Part shown: one piece after another, positions 53,006 to 62,008 of the stretch
How the letters are laid out: each line of letters starts with the position of its first letter
Position numbering within the stretch: position 1 is the first letter of the stretch
Origin: Aquabacterium soli
GTDB lineage: Bacteria > Pseudomonadota > Gammaproteobacteria > Burkholderiales > Burkholderiaceae_C
Reading direction: 5' to 3'
Length of the DNA: 64,000 nt
Assembly (NCBI RefSeq): GCF_003933735.1
Contig: NZ_RSED01000024.1
Coordinates: forward strand, 1-64,000
The notes under the pieces: model-generated
What the model was told of the DNA's origin: nothing
Seen by the model: the letters and a program-made list of their open reading frames with translations, nothing else
Databases searched by the model: none
Program-made: the position numbers and the translations under genes

Positions 53006-54169
53006 ATGAGCGCATCACCAGACGAACCAACCCACGGGATGGGCGAGCCATCGCGCCGCCGCGCGTTCAGGGCAGGTGCTGCGGTGGTGGCAAGCCTGTC
53101 TCTGCCGGCGCCATCTGCGGCAGCGCCACCGCGCTCGCTCGGCGGTGAGCCCGCCAAACCTGCATTGACGCCATCACCCAAGGCAGCGTCCATGGCCGTT
53201 CACACCCTCCGCTTCTCTCACCAAGGCCGGGTTCAATGGGGCGTCGTCTCCAAGAACCGCATCACGCCGCTGCCCGGTGAATTCGCCACGACCGCTGATT
53301 TCATCCGCAGCCATGAGGTTGGCGCCTTGCGTGAGTTCGCATCATCAGGCATCGCAAGCCGGACCACGCTGGCCTTGGAGCAGGTTCAAGTGCTGTCGCC
53401 CGTGACGCGCAACCAGCAGTTCCTCTGCCAGGGGGCCAACTACCGCCAGCACATGATCGAATCCGGCATGGACCCGGATGCCAAGTCCTACAACATGATC
53501 TTCACCAAGGCAACGAGCTGCATGGCGCCGCCAAACACTGATCTGGTCAAGCCAGCGCATGTGCGGTTCCTGGACTATGAGATCGAACTGGGCCTGATCC
53601 TCAAGCGCGATGTGCTGGCCAGGACGGTGGTGACCCGCGCCAACCTGCATGAGTTCGTGGCGGGGCTCGTCATCGTCAACGATTACTCAGCGCGCGACAT
53701 CCAGATCCCGCAGACGCAGTTCTACAAGGGCAAGAGCTTTCGCACCTTCGGCCCCATCGGGCCATTCCTGTGCCTGCTGGCACCACAGGACATGGGGTAT
53801 CTGGGCCAGCTGCAGCTGACGCTGACCGTCAACGGCCAGGTGCGGCAACACGACACGACGGCCAACCTGGTCTTCGGCCCGGCCGAAACCTTGACCGAGC
53901 TGTCAGGCGTGCAGGACCTGCTGGTGGGCGACCTGCTGTCCACAGGCACGCCGGCGGGATGCGCCTTGTCCGTGCCCTCGCCATTGAAGCAGCGTGTGGG
54001 CGCGCTGCTCCCTGAGGCCACCAAGTGGGCGATCTTCAACAAGGTGCAGGAAGGCCGCACGCAGTACCTCAAGGCGGGCGACCTGGTCGAAGCACGGATT
54101 CGAAGCCTGGATGGCGCCATCGACCTGGGCGTGCAGCGCAACAGGGTCGTGGATGAAACGCCCGGGTGA
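53006..54169 (+). CDS. Fumarylacetoacetate hydrolase-family enzyme with Tat-like leader
   Basis: A 387-residue protein. Its core, from Met63, is a full FAH-family enzyme: LDYEIELGLILKRDV, VNDYSARDIQIPQTQFYKGK and GDLLSTGTPAGC are intact. Ahead of it lies a 62-residue leader with a twin-arginine motif (SRRRAFRAG, residues 16-24), a hydrophobic stretch and AAA near 40. Met63 (53,192) aligns with the start of the cytosolic paralogue at 48,217 and has AAGG eight bases upstream. Two products are therefore possible, one exported folded and one cytosolic. It starts 22 bases after the phytanoyl-type gene. Confidence 0.85.
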   Translation: MSASPDEPTHGMGEPSRRRAFRAGAAVVASLSLPAPSAAAPPRSLGGEPAKPALTPSPKAASMAVHTLRFSHQGRVQWGVVSKNRITPLPGEFATTADFIRSHEVGALREFASSGIASRTTLALEQVQVLSPVTRNQQFLCQGANYRQHMIESGMDPDAKSYNMIFTKATSCMAPPNTDLVKPAHVRFLDYEIELGLILKRDVLARTVVTRANLHEFVAGLVIVNDYSARDIQIPQTQFYKGKSFRTFGPIGPFLCLLAPQDMGYLGQLQLTLTVNGQVRQHDTTANLVFGPAETLTELSGVQDLLVGDLLSTGTPAGCALSVPSPLKQRVGALLPEATKWAIFNKVQEGRTQYLKAGDLVEARIRSLDGAIDLGVQRNRVVDETPG

Positions 54170-54247
54170 AAACCCCCAGGGATGCGCCAAGCATGGATGC
54201 GTACATTTGTTCTCATGTGCCGAGCACGCATTTTGAACGGATCACCC

Positions 54248-55348
54248 ATGGCCAACGACCACCACAGCAAAACACTGCCCCGCCGCCAGCTCATGAAGGC
54301 CGCCGTGGGGCTGGGGCTCACAGCGGTGGGCGGGCTGGCCGCCCCCCTCGTGGCCAGGGCAGGCACGGTGCCGTCCCGCATCGACGTCCATGCCCACCTC
54401 ATTCCCGACTTCTACCGTCAGGCGATGGCCGACCACGGCGTGGAGGGCGATGGCGGCATCCCCATCCCGGCCTGGTCGCCCACGGCCGCCGTGAACTTCA
54501 TGGACAAGTTCGGCATCCAGGCGCAGGTGGTGTCGCTGTCGGAACCCGGCTTTGCCTTCCTGCCCGATCGCACCGCGAGGGAGCAGATGGCCAGGCGGGT
54601 CAATGACTACATCCGCGATGCCCTCATCCAGGTGCCATCGGCTTCATCGCTCTGCCGCCGTTTCGGCGGCTTTGCATCGCTGCCCCTGGGGGATCCCGAT
54701 GACCCTGCCGAGGTGGCCGCGGCCTGCGCCGAGGCTGAACGGGCCATCCATACACTGGGGCTGGACGGCATCGGCCTGTACTCCAGCTACAAGGGCATCT
54801 ACCTGGGCGATCCGCGACTGGACCCGCTGATGCGCACCTTGAACCGGCTGGGCGCCTACGTGTTCATCCATCCCGTGGCACCGCCCGTGCGCCCCGAGTT
54901 GTCCATGCCCAACTTCGTGCTGGACTTTCCGTTCGAGACCACACGGGCCGTGACCAACCTGCTCTACAAGGGCATTTTCCTGCGGTACCCGTTCATACGA
55001 TGGCAGCTGGCCCATGCGGGCGGCACCATCCCGTTCCTGTCTTACCGCAGCGCCTTGCTGGCCTTGAACCTGAACCCCCGAAACAGCTCCTATTCCAGGC
55101 TCTTCTACGACACCGCCTTGTCGTCTGCACCGCCCGCCATGGCCGCCCTCCGTCAGGTGACCGAGGTCAGCCACATCCTGCTGGGAACGGACTATCCCTA
55201 CGCGGGCATCGTCTACGCCCTCAAATGGCCGGGCGACCCGAATCCGGAACTGAACGACAGCTTCAATCCATCAGAGCGCATGCAGGTCGACCGGAGCAAC
55301 GCGCTGGCGCAGTTGCCGCGCCTGGCCAAGCGCCTGGACACCCGCTAG
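54248..55348 (+). CDS. Tat-exported ACMSD-type amidohydrolase
   Basis: A 366-residue metal-dependent hydrolase or decarboxylase. The leader LPRRQLMKAAVGLGLTAVGG carries the twin arginines at 12-13 and ends with ARA near residue 38. The barrel begins IDVHAHLIP with metal ligands His48 and His50. Later ligands appear as LAHAGG and the Asp in LGTDYPY. These fit the ACMSD/gamma-resorcylate decarboxylase branch of amidohydrolases. Start ATG 54,248 is preceded by GGATCACCC. Periplasmic location suggests the compound is first processed outside the cytosol. It ends the rightward unit. Confidence 0.87.
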   Translation: MANDHHSKTLPRRQLMKAAVGLGLTAVGGLAAPLVARAGTVPSRIDVHAHLIPDFYRQAMADHGVEGDGGIPIPAWSPTAAVNFMDKFGIQAQVVSLSEPGFAFLPDRTAREQMARRVNDYIRDALIQVPSASSLCRRFGGFASLPLGDPDDPAEVAAACAEAERAIHTLGLDGIGLYSSYKGIYLGDPRLDPLMRTLNRLGAYVFIHPVAPPVRPELSMPNFVLDFPFETTRAVTNLLYKGIFLRYPFIRWQLAHAGGTIPFLSYRSALLALNLNPRNSSYSRLFYDTALSSAPPAMAALRQVTEVSHILLGTDYPYAGIVYALKWPGDPNPELNDSFNPSERMQVDRSNALAQLPRLAKRLDTR

Positions 55349-55352
55349 GGTG

Positions 55353-55373
55353 CCGGTCACGCTGTCTGACCGG
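55353..55373. terminator. Hairpin between convergent genes
   Basis: CCGGTCA and TGACCGG form a perfect 7-bp stem with a seven-base loop, just after the amidohydrolase stop. There is no T run on either side, so terminator activity is uncertain. Confidence 0.35.
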
Positions 55374-55389
55374 AGACCGCCACGACACC

Positions 55390-56979
55390 TCAGTTGTACT
55401 GGGGTGGCGGCGCATCTCCACCGCAGCTGAGGTCCGAGGAGCCACCGTTGGCGTTCACGCCCCCTGCGGACAAGCGCACCCCCCCGAAGCGGATGCTTTC
55501 CAGGCTGCCGGTGCCGTGCAGGGTGCCCTTGCCACCGTAGCCGCCCGGGCCCCAGTAATCCAGATCGGCCTTGCCGGCGTTCGGAACCCCCACGGGATTG
55601 AGGCTGTCGACACTGGCGTACCCGACGCCATAGGTGCTGCCATCGGACATCTGGTAGTACACGACCTCCTTGGTGCCGCCGATGTTCACCACCTTGGCGC
55701 CCCGCTGGTTCGAGCGCAGGGCGGAGGCCGGGTCCAGATCCGCCGGGAAGGTATGGGCCGTGCCGTGCGGCGTCGGGCGGGCCGGGTAGATCTGCGGGAA
55801 GGCGCTGCCACCGCCCTGCCCCCAGACCCACAGGCGGTCGTCCGTGCCGATGGCCACGTTGCCCACGTAGCGCGAGAAGAAGCGCACGGGCTGGGACTCG
55901 GCGCCCGTGGCCGGATCCACGAGGCGCATGGGCTGCGGCGTCAACACGGCGGCGACCGTGTCTCCCGGGGTGCCGTCCGGGCGGGTGCCCAGACCGATGG
56001 CGGCCTTCTGGCCCCATCCGACCAGGCGGGACCCTGCCGCGTCCTGCAACAAGGCGGTGCCGAATGCGTTGCCGCCAGAGACATAGGTGACATCGGATGC
56101 GATGGCATCGAATGCCGGCAAGGCGCGCGCAGGCTTACGCACCACACACTGCACGCCCCTGATCGGCGTGCCGCCACAGGCATAGGGCACGCCCAGGCCA
56201 CCAGCTTCGTTGTCACCCCAGCCCCAGACGTGGCGCTGACCGGCGGCCGACTGGGTGATGGCCATCGCACCCTCGTACCAGGCGCCTGCCACGACGGCCT
56301 GTTCGCCACCCAGGTCCACCTTGTAGGGGACGAACTGCATGGACGCGTTGTTGCGGGGCACCTTGGTGCCGTTCGAATAAGAAGGGTGTGCCGTGTTCAA
56401 CACGGGGCCCTCGGCATTGCCGGCCACGGCATCGCCCCGCCCACCCTGGCCATACAGGTCATGGCCCCAGGTGTACAGATCGCCCTGTTGCGTCAAGGCC
56501 AGCGAAAAATACTCTCCGGCGGCCACGTGCACGATCCGGTCGCCCGGCTTCAGGCCGGGGAAAGGCACCTCGCAGGGCGGGCGCACATAGGGATCGGATG
56601 CCGTGTTGCGGCACCCCACTTCGCCATAGCCGCTCTGGCCCCAGCCATACACGCGGCCATCCTGCGTCAGGGCCAGGAAGTGGTAAGCCCCGCTGGCCAG
56701 TTGCTTGATGGACGCACCGCCGGGAAACGCCACCTGGTTCGGTGGATTGCCATTGCCGTACGCATGTGTGTTCGTGGGCAAGCCGGAGATGCCGGCATTG
56801 CGGAAGCCCCACATCCACACGGTGCCATCGTCGCTCAAGGAGGCACCCGTGGTGATCGAGCCCAGAGAGGCGATGCCGCAGGGGCCGGCCCCTGCGACAG
56901 ACCAGCCTGTGAACGGGACCAGCAATGCGGCCACCAGCAATTTCATGGAAGACGTGCGACGCGGAAAGACAGTTGTCAT
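55390..56979 (-). CDS. Secreted RCC1-repeat protein
   Basis: A 529-residue exported protein. After a signal peptide (MKLLVAALLVPFTGWSVAGA, residues 12-31), at least six RCC1-type units can be seen. Each is centred on a WG turn: VWMWGFRNAGISG, VYGWGQSGYGEVG, LYTWGHDLYGQGG, VWGWGDNEAGGLG and LVGWGQKAAIGLG. Together they predict a seven-bladed propeller. The C-terminal region is Gly-rich (GPGGYGGKGTLHGTGS). RCC1 propellers mediate protein binding; in bacteria secreted forms are common but mostly uncharacterised. The start at 56,979 has AGG seven bases upstream. Confidence 0.88.
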   Translation of the reverse strand: MTTVFPRRTSSMKLLVAALLVPFTGWSVAGAGPCGIASLGSITTGASLSDDGTVWMWGFRNAGISGLPTNTHAYGNGNPPNQVAFPGGASIKQLASGAYHFLALTQDGRVYGWGQSGYGEVGCRNTASDPYVRPPCEVPFPGLKPGDRIVHVAAGEYFSLALTQQGDLYTWGHDLYGQGGRGDAVAGNAEGPVLNTAHPSYSNGTKVPRNNASMQFVPYKVDLGGEQAVVAGAWYEGAMAITQSAAGQRHVWGWGDNEAGGLGVPYACGGTPIRGVQCVVRKPARALPAFDAIASDVTYVSGGNAFGTALLQDAAGSRLVGWGQKAAIGLGTRPDGTPGDTVAAVLTPQPMRLVDPATGAESQPVRFFSRYVGNVAIGTDDRLWVWGQGGGSAFPQIYPARPTPHGTAHTFPADLDPASALRSNQRGAKVVNIGGTKEVVYYQMSDGSTYGVGYASVDSLNPVGVPNAGKADLDYWGPGGYGGKGTLHGTGSLESIRFGGVRLSAGGVNANGGSSDLSCGGDAPPPQYN

Positions 56980-57012
56980 GGATAACCTGGAGCTTTTATT
57001 CACCATGGCGCC

Positions 57013-57621
57013 TCAAGGGCGGGGGATTTCAGTATGCCGAGGACGGCCAACGTGCTGTCGGGCATCGCCTGGCATCACCGGCACATTGGCCGGGAAGGAT
57101 GCCATCAATGGCCGCGCGCTCCATGCATGGGTTCCGCCACCTCGCACGGCCACCACGCATTGGATCGACATCAGCACCGTCACCAGGGCCGCAGTTCCCC
57201 ACCTCGCCCGGCTGAACCAGCGCGACTCCATGGTCCTGAATTGCATCCGGGCTCGATCGGGTGCCTTCGCGCGCAGCGTTGTGGCGCCGCGCACCGTGCC
57301 CACCACATGGAGGATCTCCATCACCTCCAAGGCCGCCAGGGTGGGCATTGCCCCGTGCAATGCCTGACGGCTCCTGGCGGCGGCCATCCGCGCCTGGACG
57401 AGGCGGCGATGGTCACGACTTCCGTCAGGACACAGGCCCAGCAGCGCCATCTCCAGAGCATCGAGGCCGGCCACGGCCGTCAGGACGGACCGCAGGCGAG
57501 CGTCCTGCGCACCAGCATGAGGGGGAGCGCCTGGCCGCGGCATGCGCCGCGCGGCCTCATTGAGCCAGACCACGTTGTCGATCCGGACCTGGGCATGTTG
57601 GCTTGGCTTGGTTCTTGGCAT
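57013..57621 (-). CDS. Hypothetical membrane protein
   Basis: A 202-residue frame with no family I recognise. GGAGAG five bases before ATG 57,621 is a strong ribosome site. The product has a polar N-terminal half (LDALEMALLGLCPDGSRDH), a helical middle (ALEVMEILHVVGTVRG), and one probable membrane segment at about 143-160 (AALVTVLMSIQCVVAV). It ends 33 bases before the RCC1 start, so they may be co-transcribed. The opposite strand is also open here; I prefer this frame for its ribosome site and its operon-like position. Confidence 0.5.
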   Translation of the reverse strand: MPRTKPSQHAQVRIDNVVWLNEAARRMPRPGAPPHAGAQDARLRSVLTAVAGLDALEMALLGLCPDGSRDHRRLVQARMAAARSRQALHGAMPTLAALEVMEILHVVGTVRGATTLRAKAPDRARMQFRTMESRWFSRARWGTAALVTVLMSIQCVVAVRGGGTHAWSARPLMASFPANVPVMPGDARQHVGRPRHTEIPRP

Positions 57622-57751
57622 CTAGTCTCTCCGCTTTGATTCATGGGGCAAACCCTATTTCGACCCGGCATCGGGTAGGCGGAGGGACCGGGCGGACATC
57701 AATGATGTCCTTGGCGGCCAGAGCGACCAGGTGGGTGCTGAAACGACTGAA

Positions 57752-58807
57752 TCAACGTTGACTGCGGGAGGCCACGACACCGGCCATCGCACTTGCCAAG
57801 GTCTTGCCTGTCCAGCGTTTGAAGGCCCGGCGCAGGCTGCGTGGATCGTTGAATCCGATTTCTTCAGCGACCTCCCGCATCGTGCGCTGGGTGTGGGCGA
57901 TCAACTCCAAGGTGCGGGTCTTGCGAGCCTGGTCCAGCATGTCTCCGTAGGAGCGGCCCATCTCGCTCAACCTGCGGCGCAGGTTGCGCTCGCTCATGCC
58001 GAACACCTCAGCCAGTTCCGCCAAGGTGGGAGGGTTTCGGATGTCTTCCCTCAAGCGGCTCTCGATGGCCGCTTCAATGGGGTTGGCCTCCGGCTTTCTC
58101 GGCGAGTCGGTTTCCAGATGCGATTCGATGCGGCGCAGCGACATGCTGTCACCGCTGCTCACCTTGCTCTGCATCCAGGCGTTGTCGACCAGCATCCGGT
58201 TGCGCATGCAGCCAAAACGCACCGGACATTGAAAGATCTGCTGGTACAAGGCCGTGTCCATGGGTTGCCGGGCCACCAGCTCCACCGCTCTGGGCTTGAA
58301 GTCAACGCCCACGATCTGCCGTGCCGATGAGACCAGCGCAGCGAATGTCCCATCGACCAGCGCCGCTTCGATCGCCACATCGGAGAACCGTGGCATGGCC
58401 AGCGCGACGGCGTGATCATCGCCATTCTCGACATCCAGCATGAGCAGGGAACCGGCCTCTTCCTGGAATCGAAGGGCGAGCCTGGCCGCATCGCACAGGG
58501 TGGGCGCGGCCATCGCGCCGAAACCCACCAGCCCGAAGGAGACCAGGTTGCGCTGGATGCCGAGACGCAAGCCCACGTTCGGATCCTGAACTGCAGTCAG
58601 CACCCGCCTGATGGCATGGCTGGCCTGCAAATAGGAGATGCGAAAGCCCGGGACCTGCAGATCGGCGTAGGAGAAATTCAGCGCCAGGCACAACGCAGCG
58701 GCATCGCCACCCCGCATGCTGAATTCAGAGAGAAACAGTCGGGCCACGTAAGGATTGACTTGGAGCTCGGCGGCACCGGACTGATCCGGGATCGGAATGT
58801 CGAACAT
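57752..58807 (-). CDS. AraC-family regulator 1
   Basis: A 351-residue transcription factor with an N-terminal domain of the long AraC/OruR type. The C-terminal double HTH spans about residues 250-340 (LAEVFGMSERNLRRRL and VAEEIGFNDPRSLRRAFKRW). It lies 34 bases downstream of a second AraC gene, as a tandem pair. Likely activators of a nearby or distant catabolic operon; there is no divergent target gene here. ATG 58,807 (MFDIPIPDQ) is chosen over an upstream in-frame start. Confidence 0.88.
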   Translation of the reverse strand: MFDIPIPDQSGAAELQVNPYVARLFLSEFSMRGGDAAALCLALNFSYADLQVPGFRISYLQASHAIRRVLTAVQDPNVGLRLGIQRNLVSFGLVGFGAMAAPTLCDAARLALRFQEEAGSLLMLDVENGDDHAVALAMPRFSDVAIEAALVDGTFAALVSSARQIVGVDFKPRAVELVARQPMDTALYQQIFQCPVRFGCMRNRMLVDNAWMQSKVSSGDSMSLRRIESHLETDSPRKPEANPIEAAIESRLREDIRNPPTLAELAEVFGMSERNLRRRLSEMGRSYGDMLDQARKTRTLELIAHTQRTMREVAEEIGFNDPRSLRRAFKRWTGKTLASAMAGVVASRSQR

Positions 58808-58841
58808 GCTTGCGATGGAACAGCCCCGCACAGGCAGGCCG

Positions 58842-59849
58842 CTATGTCTGCTTTCTCACGGAGGTTGGGGCCTGTCCGGTCCAGCGTTTGACCGCACGTC
58901 GGAAGTTGCGCACATCGGAAAACCCCAGGGACGCACTCACTTCATTGATGGGGATCGATGTATCGCGAAGCAGCGCGATGACCTGGTCCCTGCGGGCACC
59001 ATCGAGCAATTGGTGGTAGCTCGTGGACTGCTCCACAAGCTTTCGTCTCAGCGTGCGTTCGCTGGTGTTCAGCAAGGTGGCCAGCTGCGCGAGTGTGGGT
59101 GGCGCCCCCACCTGTTCGCGCAGCAACTGTCCGACGGTTTCGCAGATGTCCGAACGCCTCGGTTGCACCCTGAAACGCTCGAGCGTGTCCAGCACTGAAC
59201 GCTTGACGACGGTGTCCGCAGACACAGACATGGTCAGGGCGCAAGCTGCCTCTGTGACCATTCGATTGGCACCGCGCCCGTATTGGACATCGCAACCCAC
59301 GAACGACTTCATGCGCGCGGCATGCGCTGGGCGCGCGGCCTTGAACTCAAGCCTGCCTGGCTTGAAGGCAGGCCCCAGCAACTCCCTCGCAAGCACGGTC
59401 ATGGAGCAGAAGAACTCCTCGATCCAGAACGTGTCGAGTTCCGGATCCGGGAACTGCGGCGTGGCTTCGGTGTACAGATTTCCCTGCGCATCCAAGCGGT
59501 TGTGCACATGCAGCGGACAACCGAATGCCCAGGGATAAGAGGCCACCAAGCCGTAGGCATCGTTCAGGTTGCTCGAGGCCAGAAAGCCCAGGCCCGCCAG
59601 GCCGGTGGCGACCGCAGAGCGCCGTCTTCCCACATTGAAGCCCAGTTCCCCGCCGGCCATCAGCCGCATTGCGCGCCGCAGCACCACGCTGGCCTGCCGG
59701 TACGACACCAGGAAATCCAGATCGGCGTTGATCGCATGTTCCGACAGCCCCAGCCCGCGAAAGAGGCTGCTGCTGTCTCCTGAACGATCTTCTAACTCAG
59801 CAGCCGCTTGTCGTAGCACGGCAGGACTGATCTGGGGATTGACGGGCAT
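58842..59849 (-). CDS. AraC-family regulator 2
   Basis: A 335-residue relative of the next gene, with the same arrangement: N-terminal ligand-type domain (residues 1 to about 200), then the AraC HTH pair ([16 protein letters not shown] and [20 protein letters not shown]). GAGAAG precedes the ATG at 59,849 by ten bases. It is first of the tandem pair. The divergence of the two N-terminal domains suggests different effectors. Confidence 0.88.
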   Translation of the reverse strand: MPVNPQISPAVLRQAAAELEDRSGDSSSLFRGLGLSEHAINADLDFLVSYRQASVVLRRAMRLMAGGELGFNVGRRRSAVATGLAGLGFLASSNLNDAYGLVASYPWAFGCPLHVHNRLDAQGNLYTEATPQFPDPELDTFWIEEFFCSMTVLARELLGPAFKPGRLEFKAARPAHAARMKSFVGCDVQYGRGANRMVTEAACALTMSVSADTVVKRSVLDTLERFRVQPRRSDICETVGQLLREQVGAPPTLAQLATLLNTSERTLRRKLVEQSTSYHQLLDGARRDQVIALLRDTSIPINEVSASLGFSDVRNFRRAVKRWTGQAPTSVRKQT

Positions 59850-60160
59850 CAACAAAACTTCTCAAAACGCTCAAGCCCATCATAAAACTCCCGCGCTGGA
59901 GAGATATGACGCATGCACGGGCATACGCACGGTTTGGCCGAGCAACACCCTTTTTCTGGTCAAGCGGGAACCCACCGCCCCACCGGCCAGCGTCACCGCG
60001 TGCACTGATTGGCCACCAAACCGACCATGGGTGTCCATTTGGGACCTCCTGCACGGCTGTCATCACACCGAAACATCACTGGCGCCAGACGAGATCACGC
60101 TGGCGCCCAGCCCGATCAAACGGCCCATTGATGACGCGACATCGCCCAACCAGCGCACCC
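59850..60160. other. Divergent gap between the AraC pair and the chemosensory operon
   Basis: These 311 bases hold no supported gene. An AT-richer patch lies at 59,850-59,910, probably the AraC promoter. TAAA followed 15 bases later by AGATATGA (about 59,884-59,910) is reminiscent of a flagellar sigma-28 site but matches poorly. No clear promoter for the MCP gene was found. Confidence 0.35.
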
Positions 60161-61309
60161 ATGAAACGAATCGACAGAAGAATCAATCGAGCGATCGGGG
60201 CGCCAGCCATCGCCTTGCTCGGCGGGCTGTCCACCCTGGCTTTGTCACAAGGACGGTGGATGGGCTTGCTGATAGGCAGCGTTCTCGTCGGGCTGGCCAT
60301 TCGCGAAGGTGTCGTTGCCGTCAACAGCAGCCGCAAGGACCGGCAGGACATCCACGACTTGCTGCAGGGGCAGCAAGCCTTCGGCGCTGACGTGGCCCCC
60401 GTGTGGTCGGCCCAGATCGAAGCCTCCCGCAGTCAGATGGAAAGCGCGATCGCAGCGCTGAGCGAACGCTTTGCAGGCATCGTCGGCAAGCTGAGCCAGA
60501 CCTTGCACCAATCCAGCGGGAGCGGCGACGCCGTGGCCGCAGCGGTCTATGAGGAAAGCCAGACACAGCTGCAAGGCGTGGTCGGCTCGCTGCGCGACGC
60601 CATGCACGGCAAGGCCGAAATGCTGGCCAGGATCCAGAGCCTTCAAGGCTTCATCGGCGAGCTGCGGGAGATGGCGGACGGCGTCTCACGCATCGCCCAG
60701 CAGACCAACCTGCTGGCGATCAACGCGACCATCGAAGCCGCGCATGCAGGCGACCGGGGAAGAGGCTTTGCCCAGGTGGCGCAAGAAGTCCGCTCACTGT
60801 CCAAGCTGTCAGGAGAAACCGGCCGACTCATCACCGGCAAGATCGCCGAGATCAGCACGACCATCGAGCAGACATGCCTGGCCGCGCAGGCTTCGGCCGA
60901 ACAGGAGAAGCAAGTCCTGTCCGACGCTGAAGGCCGCATCCGCGGTGTGCTGGATCAGTTCCAGGGCCTCACGGCCTCCCTGGCCGACTCTGCCGACTAC
61001 CTGCGCCACGAAAGCCGCGAGATCCAGGGCGAAGTCAATGAAGCGTTGGTGCAACTGCAGTTCCAGGACCGTGTGAGCCAGATCCTCGGGCACGTCCGCG
61101 ACAACATCAGCAAGCTGCCGTCCGTGATGGACGAGCACGCATCGACCTGCCAGGCCTCGGGCCTGCGCCCGCTGACATCGGCCGTCTTGCTGCAGGAACT
61201 CGAATCCACCTACGCCATGGCGAGCGAGCGGCTGATCCACGCCTCTGGCGGCCACAAGGCCGCCGCACCTGCCGCCGCCCAGGCGCAAGAAGAGATCACT
61301 TTTTTCTGA
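60161..61309 (+). CDS. Methyl-accepting chemotaxis protein without periplasmic sensor domain
   Basis: A 382-residue chemoreceptor-like protein. Two N-terminal membrane helices lie close together (about 12-30 and 33-49), leaving no periplasmic ligand domain. The signalling tip is recognisable as [20 protein letters not shown] followed by [17 protein letters not shown]. No HAMP domain or C-terminal CheR/CheB tether pentapeptide is visible (it ends QEEITFF). Sensing would have to occur at the membrane or in the cytosol. It is the first gene of a cheY-STAS-cheA unit. No strong ribosome site precedes ATG 60,161. Confidence 0.88.
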   Translation: MKRIDRRINRAIGAPAIALLGGLSTLALSQGRWMGLLIGSVLVGLAIREGVVAVNSSRKDRQDIHDLLQGQQAFGADVAPVWSAQIEASRSQMESAIAALSERFAGIVGKLSQTLHQSSGSGDAVAAAVYEESQTQLQGVVGSLRDAMHGKAEMLARIQSLQGFIGELREMADGVSRIAQQTNLLAINATIEAAHAGDRGRGFAQVAQEVRSLSKLSGETGRLITGKIAEISTTIEQTCLAAQASAEQEKQVLSDAEGRIRGVLDQFQGLTASLADSADYLRHESREIQGEVNEALVQLQFQDRVSQILGHVRDNISKLPSVMDEHASTCQASGLRPLTSAVLLQELESTYAMASERLIHASGGHKAAAPAAAQAQEEITFF

Positions 61310-61319
61310 AGGACCCACC

Positions 61320-61688
61320 ATGGCGAAGACCATATTGATCGTCGACGACTCCAGTTCCGTGAGGCAGGTCGTGGGCATTGCCCTGCGCAGCGCCGGCTAC
61401 GACGTGATCGAAGGCTGCGATGGCCGCGATGCGCTCGGCAAGCTCACCGGCCAGAAGGTGCACCTGATCATCAGCGACGTGAACATGCCCAACATGGACG
61501 GCATCACCTTCCTCAAGACGGTCAAGGCCCTGGCGAACTACCGCTTCACACCCGTGATCATGCTGACCACCGAAAGCCAGGAAGCCAAGAAGCGCGAGGG
61601 CCAGATGGCCGGCGCGAAGGCCTGGGTGGTCAAGCCCTTCCAGCCGCCCACGCTGCTGGCGGCGGTTGGAAAGCTGGTGCTGCCATGA
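61320..61688 (+). CDS. CheY-like single-domain response regulator
   Basis: A 122-residue receiver domain. The acidic pair Asp9-Asp10, phosphoacceptor Asp53 (IISDVNMPNMDG), switch Thr84 and Lys105 (VVKPF) are all present. There is no output domain, so it probably acts by binding a motor, enzyme or kinase. It begins ten bases after the MCP gene and its stop overlaps the next start by four bases. Confidence 0.95.
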   Translation: MAKTILIVDDSSSVRQVVGIALRSAGYDVIEGCDGRDALGKLTGQKVHLIISDVNMPNMDGITFLKTVKALANYRFTPVIMLTTESQEAKKREGQMAGAKAWVVKPFQPPTLLAAVGKLVLP

Positions 61689-62008
61689 AGACGCGCGCCA
61701 CCATCGCCCTGGAAGGCGACATCACCATCTACCGGGCTGTCGAGCTGCACAGGCGGCTTCAACTGGCCCTCTCGCAGCCAGGCACGCGCCTGGACATGGA
61801 CCTGTCGGCGGTGACCGACCTGGACAGCGCGGGCGTGCAACTGCTGATGGCCGCCAAGCGTGCTGCCGAGGCGACGGGCGGCTCCCTGGTGCTGGCCGGA
61901 CACAGCCCGGCCGTCGTCGACGTGTTCGAGATGATGAACCTGGCGGGCTTCTTCGGCGATCCGATCGTGATGGGCTCGCAGACCACCCATGAGGAGCATG
62001 CGCGATGA
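61685..62008 (+). CDS. STAS-domain protein
   Basis: A 107-residue STAS domain of the anti-anti-sigma type (DLSAVTDLDSAGVQLLMAA). Ser48 is at the position phosphorylated in SpoIIAA-like proteins. STAS proteins occur in several alternative chemosensory operons, where they are of uncertain role. The start overlaps the cheY stop and its TGA overlaps the cheA start (ATGA each time), so the three genes are coupled. Confidence 0.92.
   Translation: MKTRATIALEGDITIYRAVELHRRLQLALSQPGTRLDMDLSAVTDLDSAGVQLLMAAKRAAEATGGSLVLAGHSPAVVDVFEMMNLAGFFGDPIVMGSQTTHEEHAR

Noticed and set aside
57034-57639. Rightward 201-codon frame opposite the small membrane protein
   Set aside because: No ribosome site and no plausible domain; the leftward frame has GGAGAG and fits the gene spacing.
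59884-59910. Sigma-28 flagellar promoter for the chemosensory operon
   Set aside because: Only TAAA and part of the GCCGATAA half match, and the distance to the MCP start is about 250 bases.
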